Source of the DNA: JBBTCX01 sp964494205
GTDB lineage: Bacteria > Planctomycetota > Phycisphaerae > UBA1845
NCBI GenBank assembly: GCA_964494205.1
Contig: CAZBRD010000002.1
Location: forward strand, 248,001 to 312,000
DNA length: 64,000 nt
Direction: 5' to 3'
Part shown: in pieces, positions 33,274 through 41,961 of the stretch
Layout: every line of letters starts with the position of its first letter
How positions within the stretch are numbered: position 1 is the stretch's first letter
Notes under the pieces: generated by a model
Seen by the model: only the letters and a program-made list of their open reading frames with translations
Databases searched by the model: none
What the model was told of the DNA's origin: nothing
Program-made: the position numbers and the translations under genes

Positions 33274-34130
33274 ACGCTGCGAAGATTAAGCCGGTGGTTG
33301 CGTCGCGCGCGGCTGCGTATGACGACGTGTACCGCCAGTGGCACGCCAAACGGGTAACGGTTGAATCGTTCGAGCAATGGGCGCGGTTCTATCTTGATCC
33401 CGAAGCGAAAGACGGCGGGCATCTGAATGGCGACGAGATCGCCTGCGCGCTGAGAGAGTTGAATGTTGAAAAGATCGCGGGCAGACGTGTGCTTGATCTC
33501 TGCTGTGGGGCGGGCCGAACCAGCATCTATTTTGCGCTGAAGGGCGCGAGGGTTGACGCGATCGACATGTCGGGGCAGGCGATCGAGTTGGCCCGAGAGA
33601 GCGCAAAACTAAGCTGCAAGCACAACATACCGGCCTTTAGCGTGATGGATGCGCAGGCGCTGACGTATGAGGACGACTCGTTTGATGCGATTTATTGTCA
33701 GTCTGCTCTGCACATCCTGGTCGAATATCCGGCTGCCGCGCTTGAATTGGCGAGAGTGTTAAAGCCGGAAGGGAAGCTGATCTTTTGCGAAGAGGCGCTC
33801 GGGCACAACTGGTTGATGGCGCCGATTCGCTACTTGCGCCGGAAGAGATACGAGGCGTGCGGTGGTCGACCGATACTGTATGCGGATATTGAAAAGTTTG
33901 GTCACCCGTTCGCGCGTGTGCAGCTTCACCATTTCAATTTGCTATCGCAATTGAAAATGCTGGTCGGTGGGCTACGTACTCGGCCGTGGTGCAAATCTTT
34001 GCTGCGGGGATTGTATTGGTTCGATGGATTGCTGCTGCGGGTGATTCCTTTCTTGCGTCGGTATTGCGGAAAGGTTGTGGTTGTGTACGCACAGCCTCGC
34101 AAGCCGAATCGGTGCGCGGAGGAGACATAG
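33270..34130 (+). CDS. SAM-dependent methyltransferase
   Basis: 286 aa with a class I methyltransferase fold: motif I RVLDLCCGAGRTSIYFA, post-I acidic residue in VDAIDMSGQA, and AIYCQSALHILVEYPAA as motif IV region. The length and C-terminal basic part fit Methyltransf_11-type enzymes of polysaccharide clusters, which may methylate a sugar hydroxyl or act on a lipid-linked unit. The substrate cannot be read from the sequence. The ATGA overlap with the ligase gene supports an operon. Confidence 0.87.
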   Translation: MNAAKIKPVVASRAAAYDDVYRQWHAKRVTVESFEQWARFYLDPEAKDGGHLNGDEIACALRELNVEKIAGRRVLDLCCGAGRTSIYFALKGARVDAIDMSGQAIELARESAKLSCKHNIPAFSVMDAQALTYEDDSFDAIYCQSALHILVEYPAAALELARVLKPEGKLIFCEEALGHNWLMAPIRYLRRKRYEACGGRPILYADIEKFGHPFARVQLHHFNLLSQLKMLVGGLRTRPWCKSLLRGLYWFDGLLLRVIPFLRRYCGKVVVVYAQPRKPNRCAEET

Positions 34131-35165
34131 ATGGTTACGAAATCAGAAGCTTCACAATCGACGCAAGTGCAGGCAAACCGCACGACGGGAACCGTTGCGT
34201 CGTCCAGAACTGCTGAGTATACGCAAGAAGTTCGTGGAGGCAGTTCGTCGCGCGATGCGATTGATTACATATACATACTCTCTGCGAGTCACTCCGGGTC
34301 GACGTTGTTAACGATGCTGCTGGCCTCGCATCCTGAGATTGCGACTGTGGGCGAAACATCGGCTGTGCTGGCGGTGGGCGATCGTGATGTGGGGTTGTGC
34401 AGTTGTGGGGACTCCGTGGCGCATTGCAGATTCTGGGCTGCGATTCGCGAGGACATGTTTCGACGCGGCGTCGATGCGGCGCGAGAGGAATTCGGCGTTG
34501 AGTATCGCATGCCCGGCCATGGGTTGATTGATCGGGCGTTGCGCGCGGAGTTCCGTGGGCCGCTGTTGGAACTGTGTCGCGATGTGACACTCACAATGTC
34601 TACTAGCTGGCGCGAGCGAGAACAGGCAATTTCGAAGGCTAATCGCTGCTTGATCGAGTCGATTACCGAGTATCGGGGCTCGCAGCACTTCGTGGATTCA
34701 TCCAAGGAGGCACATCGATTGAAGTTCATGCGGCGAATTGGCGGTTTGCGAACGCGTGTGATCCACCTGATGCGCGATGGACGGGGCGTCGCTGCCAGTT
34801 ACATGAAGAAGAGTCAGATGTCGATGGCGGACGCGGTTACGGATTGGACGCGATCGGTGCGGGCCCAAGAGTTAATTCTGAAGACGATGAATGAGCGCGA
34901 CATTCTTCAGTTGCGCTATGAAGACCTGTGCTCGGACGTGACCGGCTACATGCGGCGGATTTTCGAATTCATCGGAATTGAGCCTAAGCATGACATTTCC
35001 AATTACCACAAGGCCGACCATCACGTGCTGGGGAATCGGATGCGATTGAGTGGGTCGGCGGAGATCCGGCTCGACGAGAAGTGGAGGACATCACTGACGG
35101 CGGAGAATCTGGCGACTTTTCGATCAAAGGCTGGAGCGATCAATCATCGTTATGGGTATGAGTAG
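34131..35165 (+). CDS. Sulfotransferase
   Basis: 344 aa. The 5'-phosphosulfate-binding loop is in IYILSASHSGSTLLTMLL (about 43-60), and the 3'-phosphate site in HLMRDGRGVAASYMKK. So the enzyme probably transfers sulfate from PAPS to a sugar of the exopolysaccharide. It starts directly after the previous stop, with GGAGGAG upstream in the methyltransferase gene. The N-terminal 40 residues are polar and unusually rich in S, T and Q. With a sulfatase-fold gene three places on, sulfation of the polymer is plausible. Confidence 0.88.
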   Translation: MVTKSEASQSTQVQANRTTGTVASSRTAEYTQEVRGGSSSRDAIDYIYILSASHSGSTLLTMLLASHPEIATVGETSAVLAVGDRDVGLCSCGDSVAHCRFWAAIREDMFRRGVDAAREEFGVEYRMPGHGLIDRALRAEFRGPLLELCRDVTLTMSTSWREREQAISKANRCLIESITEYRGSQHFVDSSKEAHRLKFMRRIGGLRTRVIHLMRDGRGVAASYMKKSQMSMADAVTDWTRSVRAQELILKTMNERDILQLRYEDLCSDVTGYMRRIFEFIGIEPKHDISNYHKADHHVLGNRMRLSGSAEIRLDEKWRTSLTAENLATFRSKAGAINHRYGYE

Positions 35166-36747
35166 TTCGAGCCAATCGAAGAAGGAATCGCCATCGCTGG
35201 TGCGCGGCGTGCTCGGAAACTGGGCGGCGTATTTCGTCATCGCCGCGTCCGGTTTCGTGATGCCGCGCCTGATGGGCGATCGCATCGGCCAGGAGATGCT
35301 GGGTCTGTGGGACTTCGGCTGGTCGATGGTGTCGTACACGACTTTGCTGGGCATGGGTGTGACGTCGGCGACGGGACGGTTCGTTGCGAGGCATGTAGAG
35401 CTGAAAGACTTCGATGAACTGAACCGATTCATCGGGTCTGCGGCGACGGTGCTGGCCATCAGCTTCGTCCTTGCGTGCGCGCTGGTGGCGTGCCTCGTCT
35501 ACTGGACTCCGACGCTGGCGGGAATAGAAGACAAGTCGTTGATTCCAACCGCGCGGTGGATCGTCGTGATCCTCGGTCTCAACGGGGCTGTGCAGCTTCC
35601 CATGGGACTGTTCGACGGAATCTTGACGGGGTTGCAGCGATTTGATTTGAAGAACTTCATTCGATGCGCGTGCCAGATCGTCGGCTGCGGGGCGATGGTT
35701 GTCCTGCTGTTGAATGGGTTCGGGTTAATACCGATTGCCATTGCGGCACTGGCAGCCGAGGTTGTCACCGACCTATTGAATCTGATTGCTTGTCGCGTGA
35801 AATGTCCCCAAATGCGCGTGAATCCGTTACTGGCTACCTATAGTGGAATCAAGGAAGTTATGGGATTCGGCGGCAAGACCATGCTGCAAGCGGTGGCACG
35901 GACAACGACTTATCAAACAAACGGCGTGATCGTTTCGTACTTCCTGGGACCGGCTGCGCTGGCGGTGTATTCGCGACAGCGAGCACTGGTCAACTTCCTG
36001 ACGACGATCATGAATCAATACGGCAATGTGTTCACGCCGGCGGCGAGCAAGGCCGAGGCGAAGAATGACATTGCGGCCTTGCGGCGGTTGTTCATCGATG
36101 CCACAGAGTATGCCTATTACATCAGCATCCCTATGGTGGCATTCTTAACGATCTCTGGCGGGCCGTTGGTCAGCATCTGGATGGGAGATGATTATCGGGC
36201 CCCCTTGGTCATCGCAATCCTCTCAGTCGGTCATCTTCTATCGCTTGCTCATCGCGCAGGACATCGGATTCTTGCCGGGTTGAATCGACACGGACAGGCG
36301 GCACTGGCGGAATTGATCGCCGCGACAGGAAGCGTAGCTCTGGGCGTTCTGCTTGTCGGCGTATTCAAACTAGGATTGCTGGGTGCTGCTCTGTCCGTGG
36401 GATTGGCGGTTACGATTGGCGGCGGGGCAGCGACCGGCTATTACGCCTGCAAACATCTTGACCTCTCATTTCGCGGCTATTGTACGAAGACACTTTATCG
36501 GCCGCTGATTTCGTCGATTCCGTTTTGTGCCGCACTCTTGATTTGCAATCTGGTGTTCGCGGGCAGTCCGCTGAAGCAGGTATTATTCGGGCTTGCGATG
36601 GGCGGTTCCATTCTCGGCGTCATCTACTGGCGCAGCGTACTTCCTATAAGCCTCAAGCTCGCCCTGACTCGGCGATTGCCGATGCTACTAAGCGCGCGCC
36701 TTGCGCCGCGTACCGAGAAAGAGCTCCATCAACCGGTCTCGCGCTGA
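35152..36747 (+). CDS. Wzx-like polysaccharide flippase
   Basis: 531 aa, about twelve to fourteen membrane segments, matching the polysaccharide biosynthesis / MATE-like flippase fold, with a basic C-terminal tail. ATG at 35152 overlaps the previous gene's end by 14 bp; a second in-frame ATG at 35158 is also possible. The predicted job is moving the undecaprenyl-linked repeat unit across the inner membrane. Family relatives in Wzx/Wzy systems have the same length. Confidence 0.88.
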   Translation: MGMSSSSQSKKESPSLVRGVLGNWAAYFVIAASGFVMPRLMGDRIGQEMLGLWDFGWSMVSYTTLLGMGVTSATGRFVARHVELKDFDELNRFIGSAATVLAISFVLACALVACLVYWTPTLAGIEDKSLIPTARWIVVILGLNGAVQLPMGLFDGILTGLQRFDLKNFIRCACQIVGCGAMVVLLLNGFGLIPIAIAALAAEVVTDLLNLIACRVKCPQMRVNPLLATYSGIKEVMGFGGKTMLQAVARTTTYQTNGVIVSYFLGPAALAVYSRQRALVNFLTTIMNQYGNVFTPAASKAEAKNDIAALRRLFIDATEYAYYISIPMVAFLTISGGPLVSIWMGDDYRAPLVIAILSVGHLLSLAHRAGHRILAGLNRHGQAALAELIAATGSVALGVLLVGVFKLGLLGAALSVGLAVTIGGGAATGYYACKHLDLSFRGYCTKTLYRPLISSIPFCAALLICNLVFAGSPLKQVLFGLAMGGSILGVIYWRSVLPISLKLALTRRLPMLLSARLAPRTEKELHQPVSR

Positions 36748-36810
36748 TCGCGTGATCGGCTGAGCGAATCGTCCGCAAACGGGGTCCATCCGCAGGAGGA
36801 GTCCATCGAA

Positions 36811-38223
36811 ATGAAGAGCGACCGCCCGAATGTTCTTATGATTGTGCTCGACTCCGCGAGGCCCGATTGGTTCTCATGCTACAACCCACGGACGGGTGTG
36901 ACACCGCATATCGATCAATTGGCTGAACAGTCGTTGGTGTTTGAGAAAGCAATCAGCCCTTCTGCGTGGACGTTTCCGGTGATGGCTTCTGTGTTTACGG
37001 GAATGCTACCCACGAAGCACGGCGGGCACGATGAGCATCGCACGCTTGATTCAGAGTACGCAACGCTGGCGGAGAGCCTGGTCGCGGCTGGTTACGACAC
37101 GGCCGCGATTGCCGACGTGCCGTATGTGGGGCCAATGACCAATCTCGATCGCGGGTTTCGATACATGTCGAACCTGCGGGCGCATCAGGTGTCGTTCGGC
37201 AGTCGCGTGCTGAAGGGCATTTCGCGCGTGCATCGATCAGCCACCGGGAAGTACCAAAAGACGTTCGAGTCGCGAGTCGTGATGCGCGAGAGCATGCGCT
37301 GGATTGAGCAGGGACGCGATGCTAGCAAGCCGTTCTTCTTGTACATCCATTCTGATGAAACCCATGCACCGTTCCTGCCACCGGCGCGGTTTCGCAATCG
37401 CATTGCGGGCTTGAGTGCTGCGGAGATGCATGCGGTTAATCAAGACAAGCAGGCGTTCGTCTCGGGGCAGCGGCCTATGTCAAACGACGAGTTGGAAGAT
37501 CTGCGCAACCTGGCGCGTGCGGAGACGGCCTACGCGGACGAATGGGTAGGCCACCTGCTCGATCAGCTTGAGAAGAGGGGTTTGCTCGAAAACACGACGG
37601 TCGTCGTTGCAGCCGACCACGGTGAGAACTTCGGTGAGCATGGCCTGCTGAGACACGGACTTTGTCTATACGACACGCTGCTGCACGTGCCGCTGATCAT
37701 TCGGTTACCGAATGCTGACCAATGCGGGCACGTAAAGGAGATGGTGCAACTCATCGATCTTGTGCCGACTCTGTTGAAGCTGGCGGGATGTGAGAACGAG
37801 AGCACTCTGAAGCAACTGCAAGGGCGCGATCTGGTTGAGCAGGTGCAGTCGAAACAGTTCGCGAGCTGCGCTGTTTCCGAACTCTATCGTCCTGCCACGG
37901 GTCTCTGGGAGAACAAAGTTCCCGACTTCATGCCTGAGTTTCGCAAGCGATTCGATCGCGTCTTGCGTTCGGTGCGCACCAACACGCATAAGTTTATCTG
38001 GTCATCCAATGGCAAGCACGAGCTGTATGACCTCGTCCACGATCCCGAAGAGGGTCGCAATGTCGTTGAGACGGAGCCGGCGCTGGCGTTGCAGCTTCGC
38101 GGTGAGCTCGATCTGTGGCTCGAATCGTTCCGGCATTACGGACAGGTTGCCGAACCAGAGCCGGTAGCCGAAGACGACGAGCGCGTCGTCGAGCGGCTGC
38201 GCGATCTGGGGTACGTCGAATGA
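36811..38223 (+). CDS. Sulfatase/phosphotransferase-fold enzyme without the Cys-x-Pro-x-Arg motif
   Basis: 470 aa of the alkaline-phosphatase superfamily. The first metal ligands are in NVLMIVLDSARPDWFSCYN, and the second set in VVAADHGENFGEHGLLRHG. The catalytic region reads SAWTFPVMASVFTGMLPTKHG: no Cys or Ser in C/S-x-P-x-R, so formylglycine activation is not expected; the nucleophile could be Thr (SAWT), as in phosphoglycerol-type transferases. No signal peptide is seen. GGAGGAG lies upstream of the ATG. It may act on phospho- or sulfo-sugars, but a sulfatase role should not be assumed. Confidence 0.82.
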   Translation: MKSDRPNVLMIVLDSARPDWFSCYNPRTGVTPHIDQLAEQSLVFEKAISPSAWTFPVMASVFTGMLPTKHGGHDEHRTLDSEYATLAESLVAAGYDTAAIADVPYVGPMTNLDRGFRYMSNLRAHQVSFGSRVLKGISRVHRSATGKYQKTFESRVVMRESMRWIEQGRDASKPFFLYIHSDETHAPFLPPARFRNRIAGLSAAEMHAVNQDKQAFVSGQRPMSNDELEDLRNLARAETAYADEWVGHLLDQLEKRGLLENTTVVVAADHGENFGEHGLLRHGLCLYDTLLHVPLIIRLPNADQCGHVKEMVQLIDLVPTLLKLAGCENESTLKQLQGRDLVEQVQSKQFASCAVSELYRPATGLWENKVPDFMPEFRKRFDRVLRSVRTNTHKFIWSSNGKHELYDLVHDPEEGRNVVETEPALALQLRGELDLWLESFRHYGQVAEPEPVAEDDERVVERLRDLGYVE

Positions 38224-39428
38224 CATTCGTTGCGGCTGCATCTCGTCGCGCGGTTAATCGGTCTTCAAAATCAAAAGCGAAACCTCGCGTGTGCTTCGTG
38301 GTGCCCAACATGTACGGAACGCTTTCTGGTCGCGAAGACCTTTCAGGTTTCGGCGGCGGTGCGGAGCGACAGATGACGATTGTCGCCAAAGAACTCGCTG
38401 CTCGTGGTTACGACGTATCGGTGGTGACCATGAATCATGGACAGTGGGAGGCGATCACGCACGATGGCGTGCGGGTACATCGAGCGTTTGGACCAGACGA
38501 GGGATTGCCCGGATTGCGGTTTGTGCATCCAAGAATGACGAAATTGTGGTCGGCGATGACGCGAGCGAATGCGGATGTCTATATACAGCGGTGCGGCGAT
38601 AGCGTGACGGGGGTGGCTGCTGCGTGGTGTCGGGTTCATGGCAGGGCATTTGTCTTCTCTGCGGCCTCTGATGCCGACTGTCAGGTTCACCTGCCCAATC
38701 TTCGAACCATTCGCGAGCGAGCGCTGTTTCGATTTGGATTGAAGAACGCGACGCGCGTCATTGCACAGTCCGTGCAGCAACAAGAGATGTTACGCAGCGC
38801 ATTCGCGATCGATAGCGCCCGAATTGCAAGTTGTGCGCCGTCACTTGCCAATAGTTCCTTCAAGTCGAACAAGTGGAGTGAGCGTGCGAAGCCGCTTTTT
38901 GTATGGGTGGGGCGATTTACTCGCAACAAGCGTCTGGAGTCATTCCTTGAACTTGCGAGGTCATTTCCAGCATTCGACTTTGCTGTGGCTGGTTCTGCCT
39001 ATGTCGAGAACGAGTACTCACTAGAACTGGCTGCACGCGCAGGACACCTGCCTAATGTCGAGATGTGCGGGCAGGTCGAGCGGAGCGGTCTCGCCGAACT
39101 TTACGAGTGCGCCACGGCGCTCGTCTGCACTTCGGATTATGAGGGGTTTCCAAACACTTTTCTTGAAGCGTGGAGTTTCGGCGTGCCCGTGATCACAACG
39201 GTTGATCCGGACAACGTTGTGCGCTCGAACCGGCTTGGATTTGTTGCGAGTGATGCGACTGCGCTGTGGGACTCGTGTCGGCAGTTGGGTGAATCGAAGA
39301 CGCTGCGAAGTGAACACTCGCGCCGGGCGTCGGCGTACTTTCAGGCACATCACACCGTGCGAGCGGTTGTTGACGAGTACGAGGCAATGCTGGAGGGCCT
39401 GACGTGGCAGACAGTCCGCGCAAAGTAA
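38220..39428 (+). CDS. GT4-type glycosyltransferase
   Basis: 402 aa from the ATG at 38220, which overlaps the previous stop as ATGA; longer frames upstream overlap the sulfatase gene and are not real. The N-terminal Rossmann part includes GGGAERQMTIVAKELAARGYDVSVVT and the C-terminal part carries the family E-x7-E region, CTSDYEGFPNTFLEAWSFGVPVI. It should use a nucleotide sugar in the cytoplasm to extend the repeat unit. The acceptor is unknown. Confidence 0.88.
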   Translation: MTFVAAASRRAVNRSSKSKAKPRVCFVVPNMYGTLSGREDLSGFGGGAERQMTIVAKELAARGYDVSVVTMNHGQWEAITHDGVRVHRAFGPDEGLPGLRFVHPRMTKLWSAMTRANADVYIQRCGDSVTGVAAAWCRVHGRAFVFSAASDADCQVHLPNLRTIRERALFRFGLKNATRVIAQSVQQQEMLRSAFAIDSARIASCAPSLANSSFKSNKWSERAKPLFVWVGRFTRNKRLESFLELARSFPAFDFAVAGSAYVENEYSLELAARAGHLPNVEMCGQVERSGLAELYECATALVCTSDYEGFPNTFLEAWSFGVPVITTVDPDNVVRSNRLGFVASDATALWDSCRQLGESKTLRSEHSRRASAYFQAHHTVRAVVDEYEAMLEGLTWQTVRAK

Positions 39429-40627
39429 TCGTACTGGTCATCAGCAATCTTGAGTTCGGCGGCGCTCAGCGCCAAGTAATCGAACTAGCCAATGGTTTCG
39501 ACGCGAGCACGTTTGATGTTCACGTGGTTTCGCTCTCGGAGTACGTCCCTCTGGGGAAGTCACTGAGGGACTGCGCGAGTCGATTGCATGTCCTGCCCAA
39601 GCGGCGGAAATTCGATCTCGGTCTGATCAAGCGGTTGGCTGACCTGCTTCTCTCCTTGCGGGCGGACGTGGTGTACGGATTCTTGTTTGATGCTGTCATT
39701 ACATCGGGACTTGCAGGCAGATTGGCTGGTACGAAAGTCGTCGTCGGTTCGGAACGCAATACCGATTACGTGCTGAAGGGCACGCAGCGAATTGCCTACC
39801 GGCTGACCCGCCCATGTTTTGATTTGATGATTGCCAATTCGAATGCCGGCGCGCAGTTCAACAGCCAGACGATTGGATTGGATATTGCGAAATACCGCGT
39901 CGTGCACAACGGCGTTGATACAAGAAGATTCCAATTGCGCGATGCAACGGGCATCCGGAGTGAATTGGGAATCGCAGCGAATGAGCTGATCGTCGGCATG
40001 TTCGCGAGCTTCAAGCAACAGAAGAACCACGAGATGTTTTTTCGTGCGGCGCGGTTGGTGAGCGATCGCGTGCCGTTTGCTAGGTTTCTGCTTGTGGGAG
40101 ACGAATTGCACGCGGGTATGCACGGGTCGTCGGACTACAAGCGCGCGATGATGCGGCTGGTCGATGAACTTGACCTGCGGTCGCGGTGCATTTTTCTGGG
40201 CAATCGACCGGATGTCGAGGCGCTTTATCCGGTTTGCGACGTGACGGTTTTGCCTTCGCACTTCGAGGGTACGCCAAATGTATTGCTAGAATCGATGGCT
40301 TGTGGGGTGCCCGTTATTGCTACAAATGTCTCTGACAATGCAATCGTTGCGCCGGAGGGTGAGGTTGGCTTCATCGTACGCGCGGGAGAAGTGCGTGGAT
40401 TTGCCGATCGAATGATCGGAATTCTCACGGACTCTGTGCTGCGCAAGAAGATGTCGGAGCGAGCGCGACAATGGGTTGAGCAAGAATTCTCCATCGCCAA
40501 GCTGGTGATGAAGACGCAAGGCATTCTGGAACAGGCGCTGTCGGATGCATCAGCGAAGAGGGGCATTGGCAGCAAGCCGAACCAGGCAGGCTCAGTGGGC
40601 GAGCGAAAGGAGCGAGTGCTGGTATGA
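39404..40627 (+). CDS. GT4-type glycosyltransferase
   Basis: 407 aa. The start GTG lies within the end of the previous gene (25-bp overlap). It has GGAQRQVIELANGFD in the N-terminal part, VHNGVDTRRF, and LPSHFEGTPNVLLESMACGVPVIATNV as the E-x7-E donor-binding motif. It is a retaining GT4-type enzyme of the same family as its neighbour, but not a close duplicate. It presumably adds another sugar to the lipid-linked unit. Confidence 0.88.
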   Translation: MADSPRKVIVLVISNLEFGGAQRQVIELANGFDASTFDVHVVSLSEYVPLGKSLRDCASRLHVLPKRRKFDLGLIKRLADLLLSLRADVVYGFLFDAVITSGLAGRLAGTKVVVGSERNTDYVLKGTQRIAYRLTRPCFDLMIANSNAGAQFNSQTIGLDIAKYRVVHNGVDTRRFQLRDATGIRSELGIAANELIVGMFASFKQQKNHEMFFRAARLVSDRVPFARFLLVGDELHAGMHGSSDYKRAMMRLVDELDLRSRCIFLGNRPDVEALYPVCDVTVLPSHFEGTPNVLLESMACGVPVIATNVSDNAIVAPEGEVGFIVRAGEVRGFADRMIGILTDSVLRKKMSERARQWVEQEFSIAKLVMKTQGILEQALSDASAKRGIGSKPNQAGSVGERKERVLV

Positions 40628-41961
40628 CCTCGCTCGCCCAAGCGACAACCCTCTCATCGCGATCACTCACTCCCGGGCATCGCGGATTGGTCAATTGCAA
40701 GGCGGATGTCCGCTTGGAGCGCATTCCCTATCCCTATCGAGCGATGCTGGCCATTTGTAGTGATGTCGATGAGACGCGAAGTCCTTTCGTCTATTTCGAG
40801 ACGATGCGATTTTTGAATACGACGGAGGAAACTTCAATTGGCTGCGGCGTGGGGCTCGAGGTGGGGAACACGTTGTACTTCGATATGCCGCCCGGCGCGT
40901 TTTCGTATTGGAACTGTGATGAAAACGAGCGCGCCGGTCTGCGAGAATTGATGCGAAGCGGGCACATCGATTGTTTTCATTCATTCGGTGATCTCGCGAC
41001 TTCGAGAGAGGACGCACTTCGGACACTGGACGAGTTGGATCGACATCAATGCAGATTGACGACGTGGGTTGATCATGCCACGGCCCCGACGAATTTTGGC
41101 GAAGACATCATGATGGGCCGAGGCGATGTGACGGACGGGCCTTGTTATCACGCGGACGCGACGATCGCCCATGGCGTGAAGTATGTGTGGCGCGGACGGG
41201 TGTCGAGCATAATCGGACAGGATTGCCCTCGTTCGTTTCAAGGACTCTTTGACCCGCGACACCCGTTGGAATCCAGCAGTGTGATCACGAAGGAGTTCGG
41301 TAAGGTCCAGTCGGCGCTGTTCGGTCAACGCAAGTATGAAATGCACGCGGCTAATCGAGTGACGCGTGCAGGTCGATTGCGAGATGGACAAGCAGTACAC
41401 GAGTTCATGCGGTTCGATCCGTTTTGGGGAGGGGTGGGGCGGGCAGCTACGGCGGATGGATTTCCTGAGATTCTCACTGATCGCATGCTGGATGTGCTGG
41501 TTGAGCGAAGTGGAATCGGCGTTTTCTATACGCACCTGGGGCGGACGGCGAATGCATCGGGTCTCATGAGTTCGGGTGCATGCAACGCGTTTCGCGGCCT
41601 TGCAAAGCGATTCAGAAATCATGACGTGCTGGTGCTGACCACGACGCGGTTGCTCGATTATGTGACGGCCAGGGACTACCTCGACTGGGATGCTTGGCGA
41701 TCGGAACAGGGAATCGTTGTCCGAATCAATTCGATCGAAGACCCGGTGACAGGGAATCGAGTTCCGAATGCCCGCGAACTTGGCGGGCTCACGTTTTCGA
41801 TCGCGGGCGAGGAACAGATCGTTGTTGAGCTGGCTAACAAGCAGACCATCGACTCAAAGGTGAGCTCAGAGCACGGCCGATCATTTGTAAGTCTACCGTT
41901 TGCAGAAATTCCACTTCCGAAGCTCTCTAAGCGATTGACCGATCTGGGGAAAAAGGCATGA
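40624..41961 (+). CDS. Polysaccharide-deacetylase-like protein (divergent)
   Basis: 445 aa. The region AICSDVDETRSPFVYFETMRFL (about 44-62) resembles the first NodB motif with its two Asp residues, and RSGHIDCFHSFGD resembles the His-containing second motif. The middle part contains a stretch with FYTHLGR that may supply another catalytic histidine. A short beta-rich C-terminal domain ends with LPKLSKRLTDL. This would make it a CE4-like sugar deacetylase acting on the repeat unit, but the match is by pattern only and the protein could be another (beta/alpha)-barrel hydrolase. It overlaps both neighbours by 4 bp. Confidence 0.6.
   Translation: MTSLAQATTLSSRSLTPGHRGLVNCKADVRLERIPYPYRAMLAICSDVDETRSPFVYFETMRFLNTTEETSIGCGVGLEVGNTLYFDMPPGAFSYWNCDENERAGLRELMRSGHIDCFHSFGDLATSREDALRTLDELDRHQCRLTTWVDHATAPTNFGEDIMMGRGDVTDGPCYHADATIAHGVKYVWRGRVSSIIGQDCPRSFQGLFDPRHPLESSSVITKEFGKVQSALFGQRKYEMHAANRVTRAGRLRDGQAVHEFMRFDPFWGGVGRAATADGFPEILTDRMLDVLVERSGIGVFYTHLGRTANASGLMSSGACNAFRGLAKRFRNHDVLVLTTTRLLDYVTARDYLDWDAWRSEQGIVVRINSIEDPVTGNRVPNARELGGLTFSIAGEEQIVVELANKQTIDSKVSSEHGRSFVSLPFAEIPLPKLSKRLTDLGKKA

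Noticed and set aside
38115..38219. Longer N-terminus of the GT4 gene
   Set aside because: It lies within the sulfatase-fold gene and reads as an arginine-rich stretch; the ATGA overlap at 38220 is the natural start.
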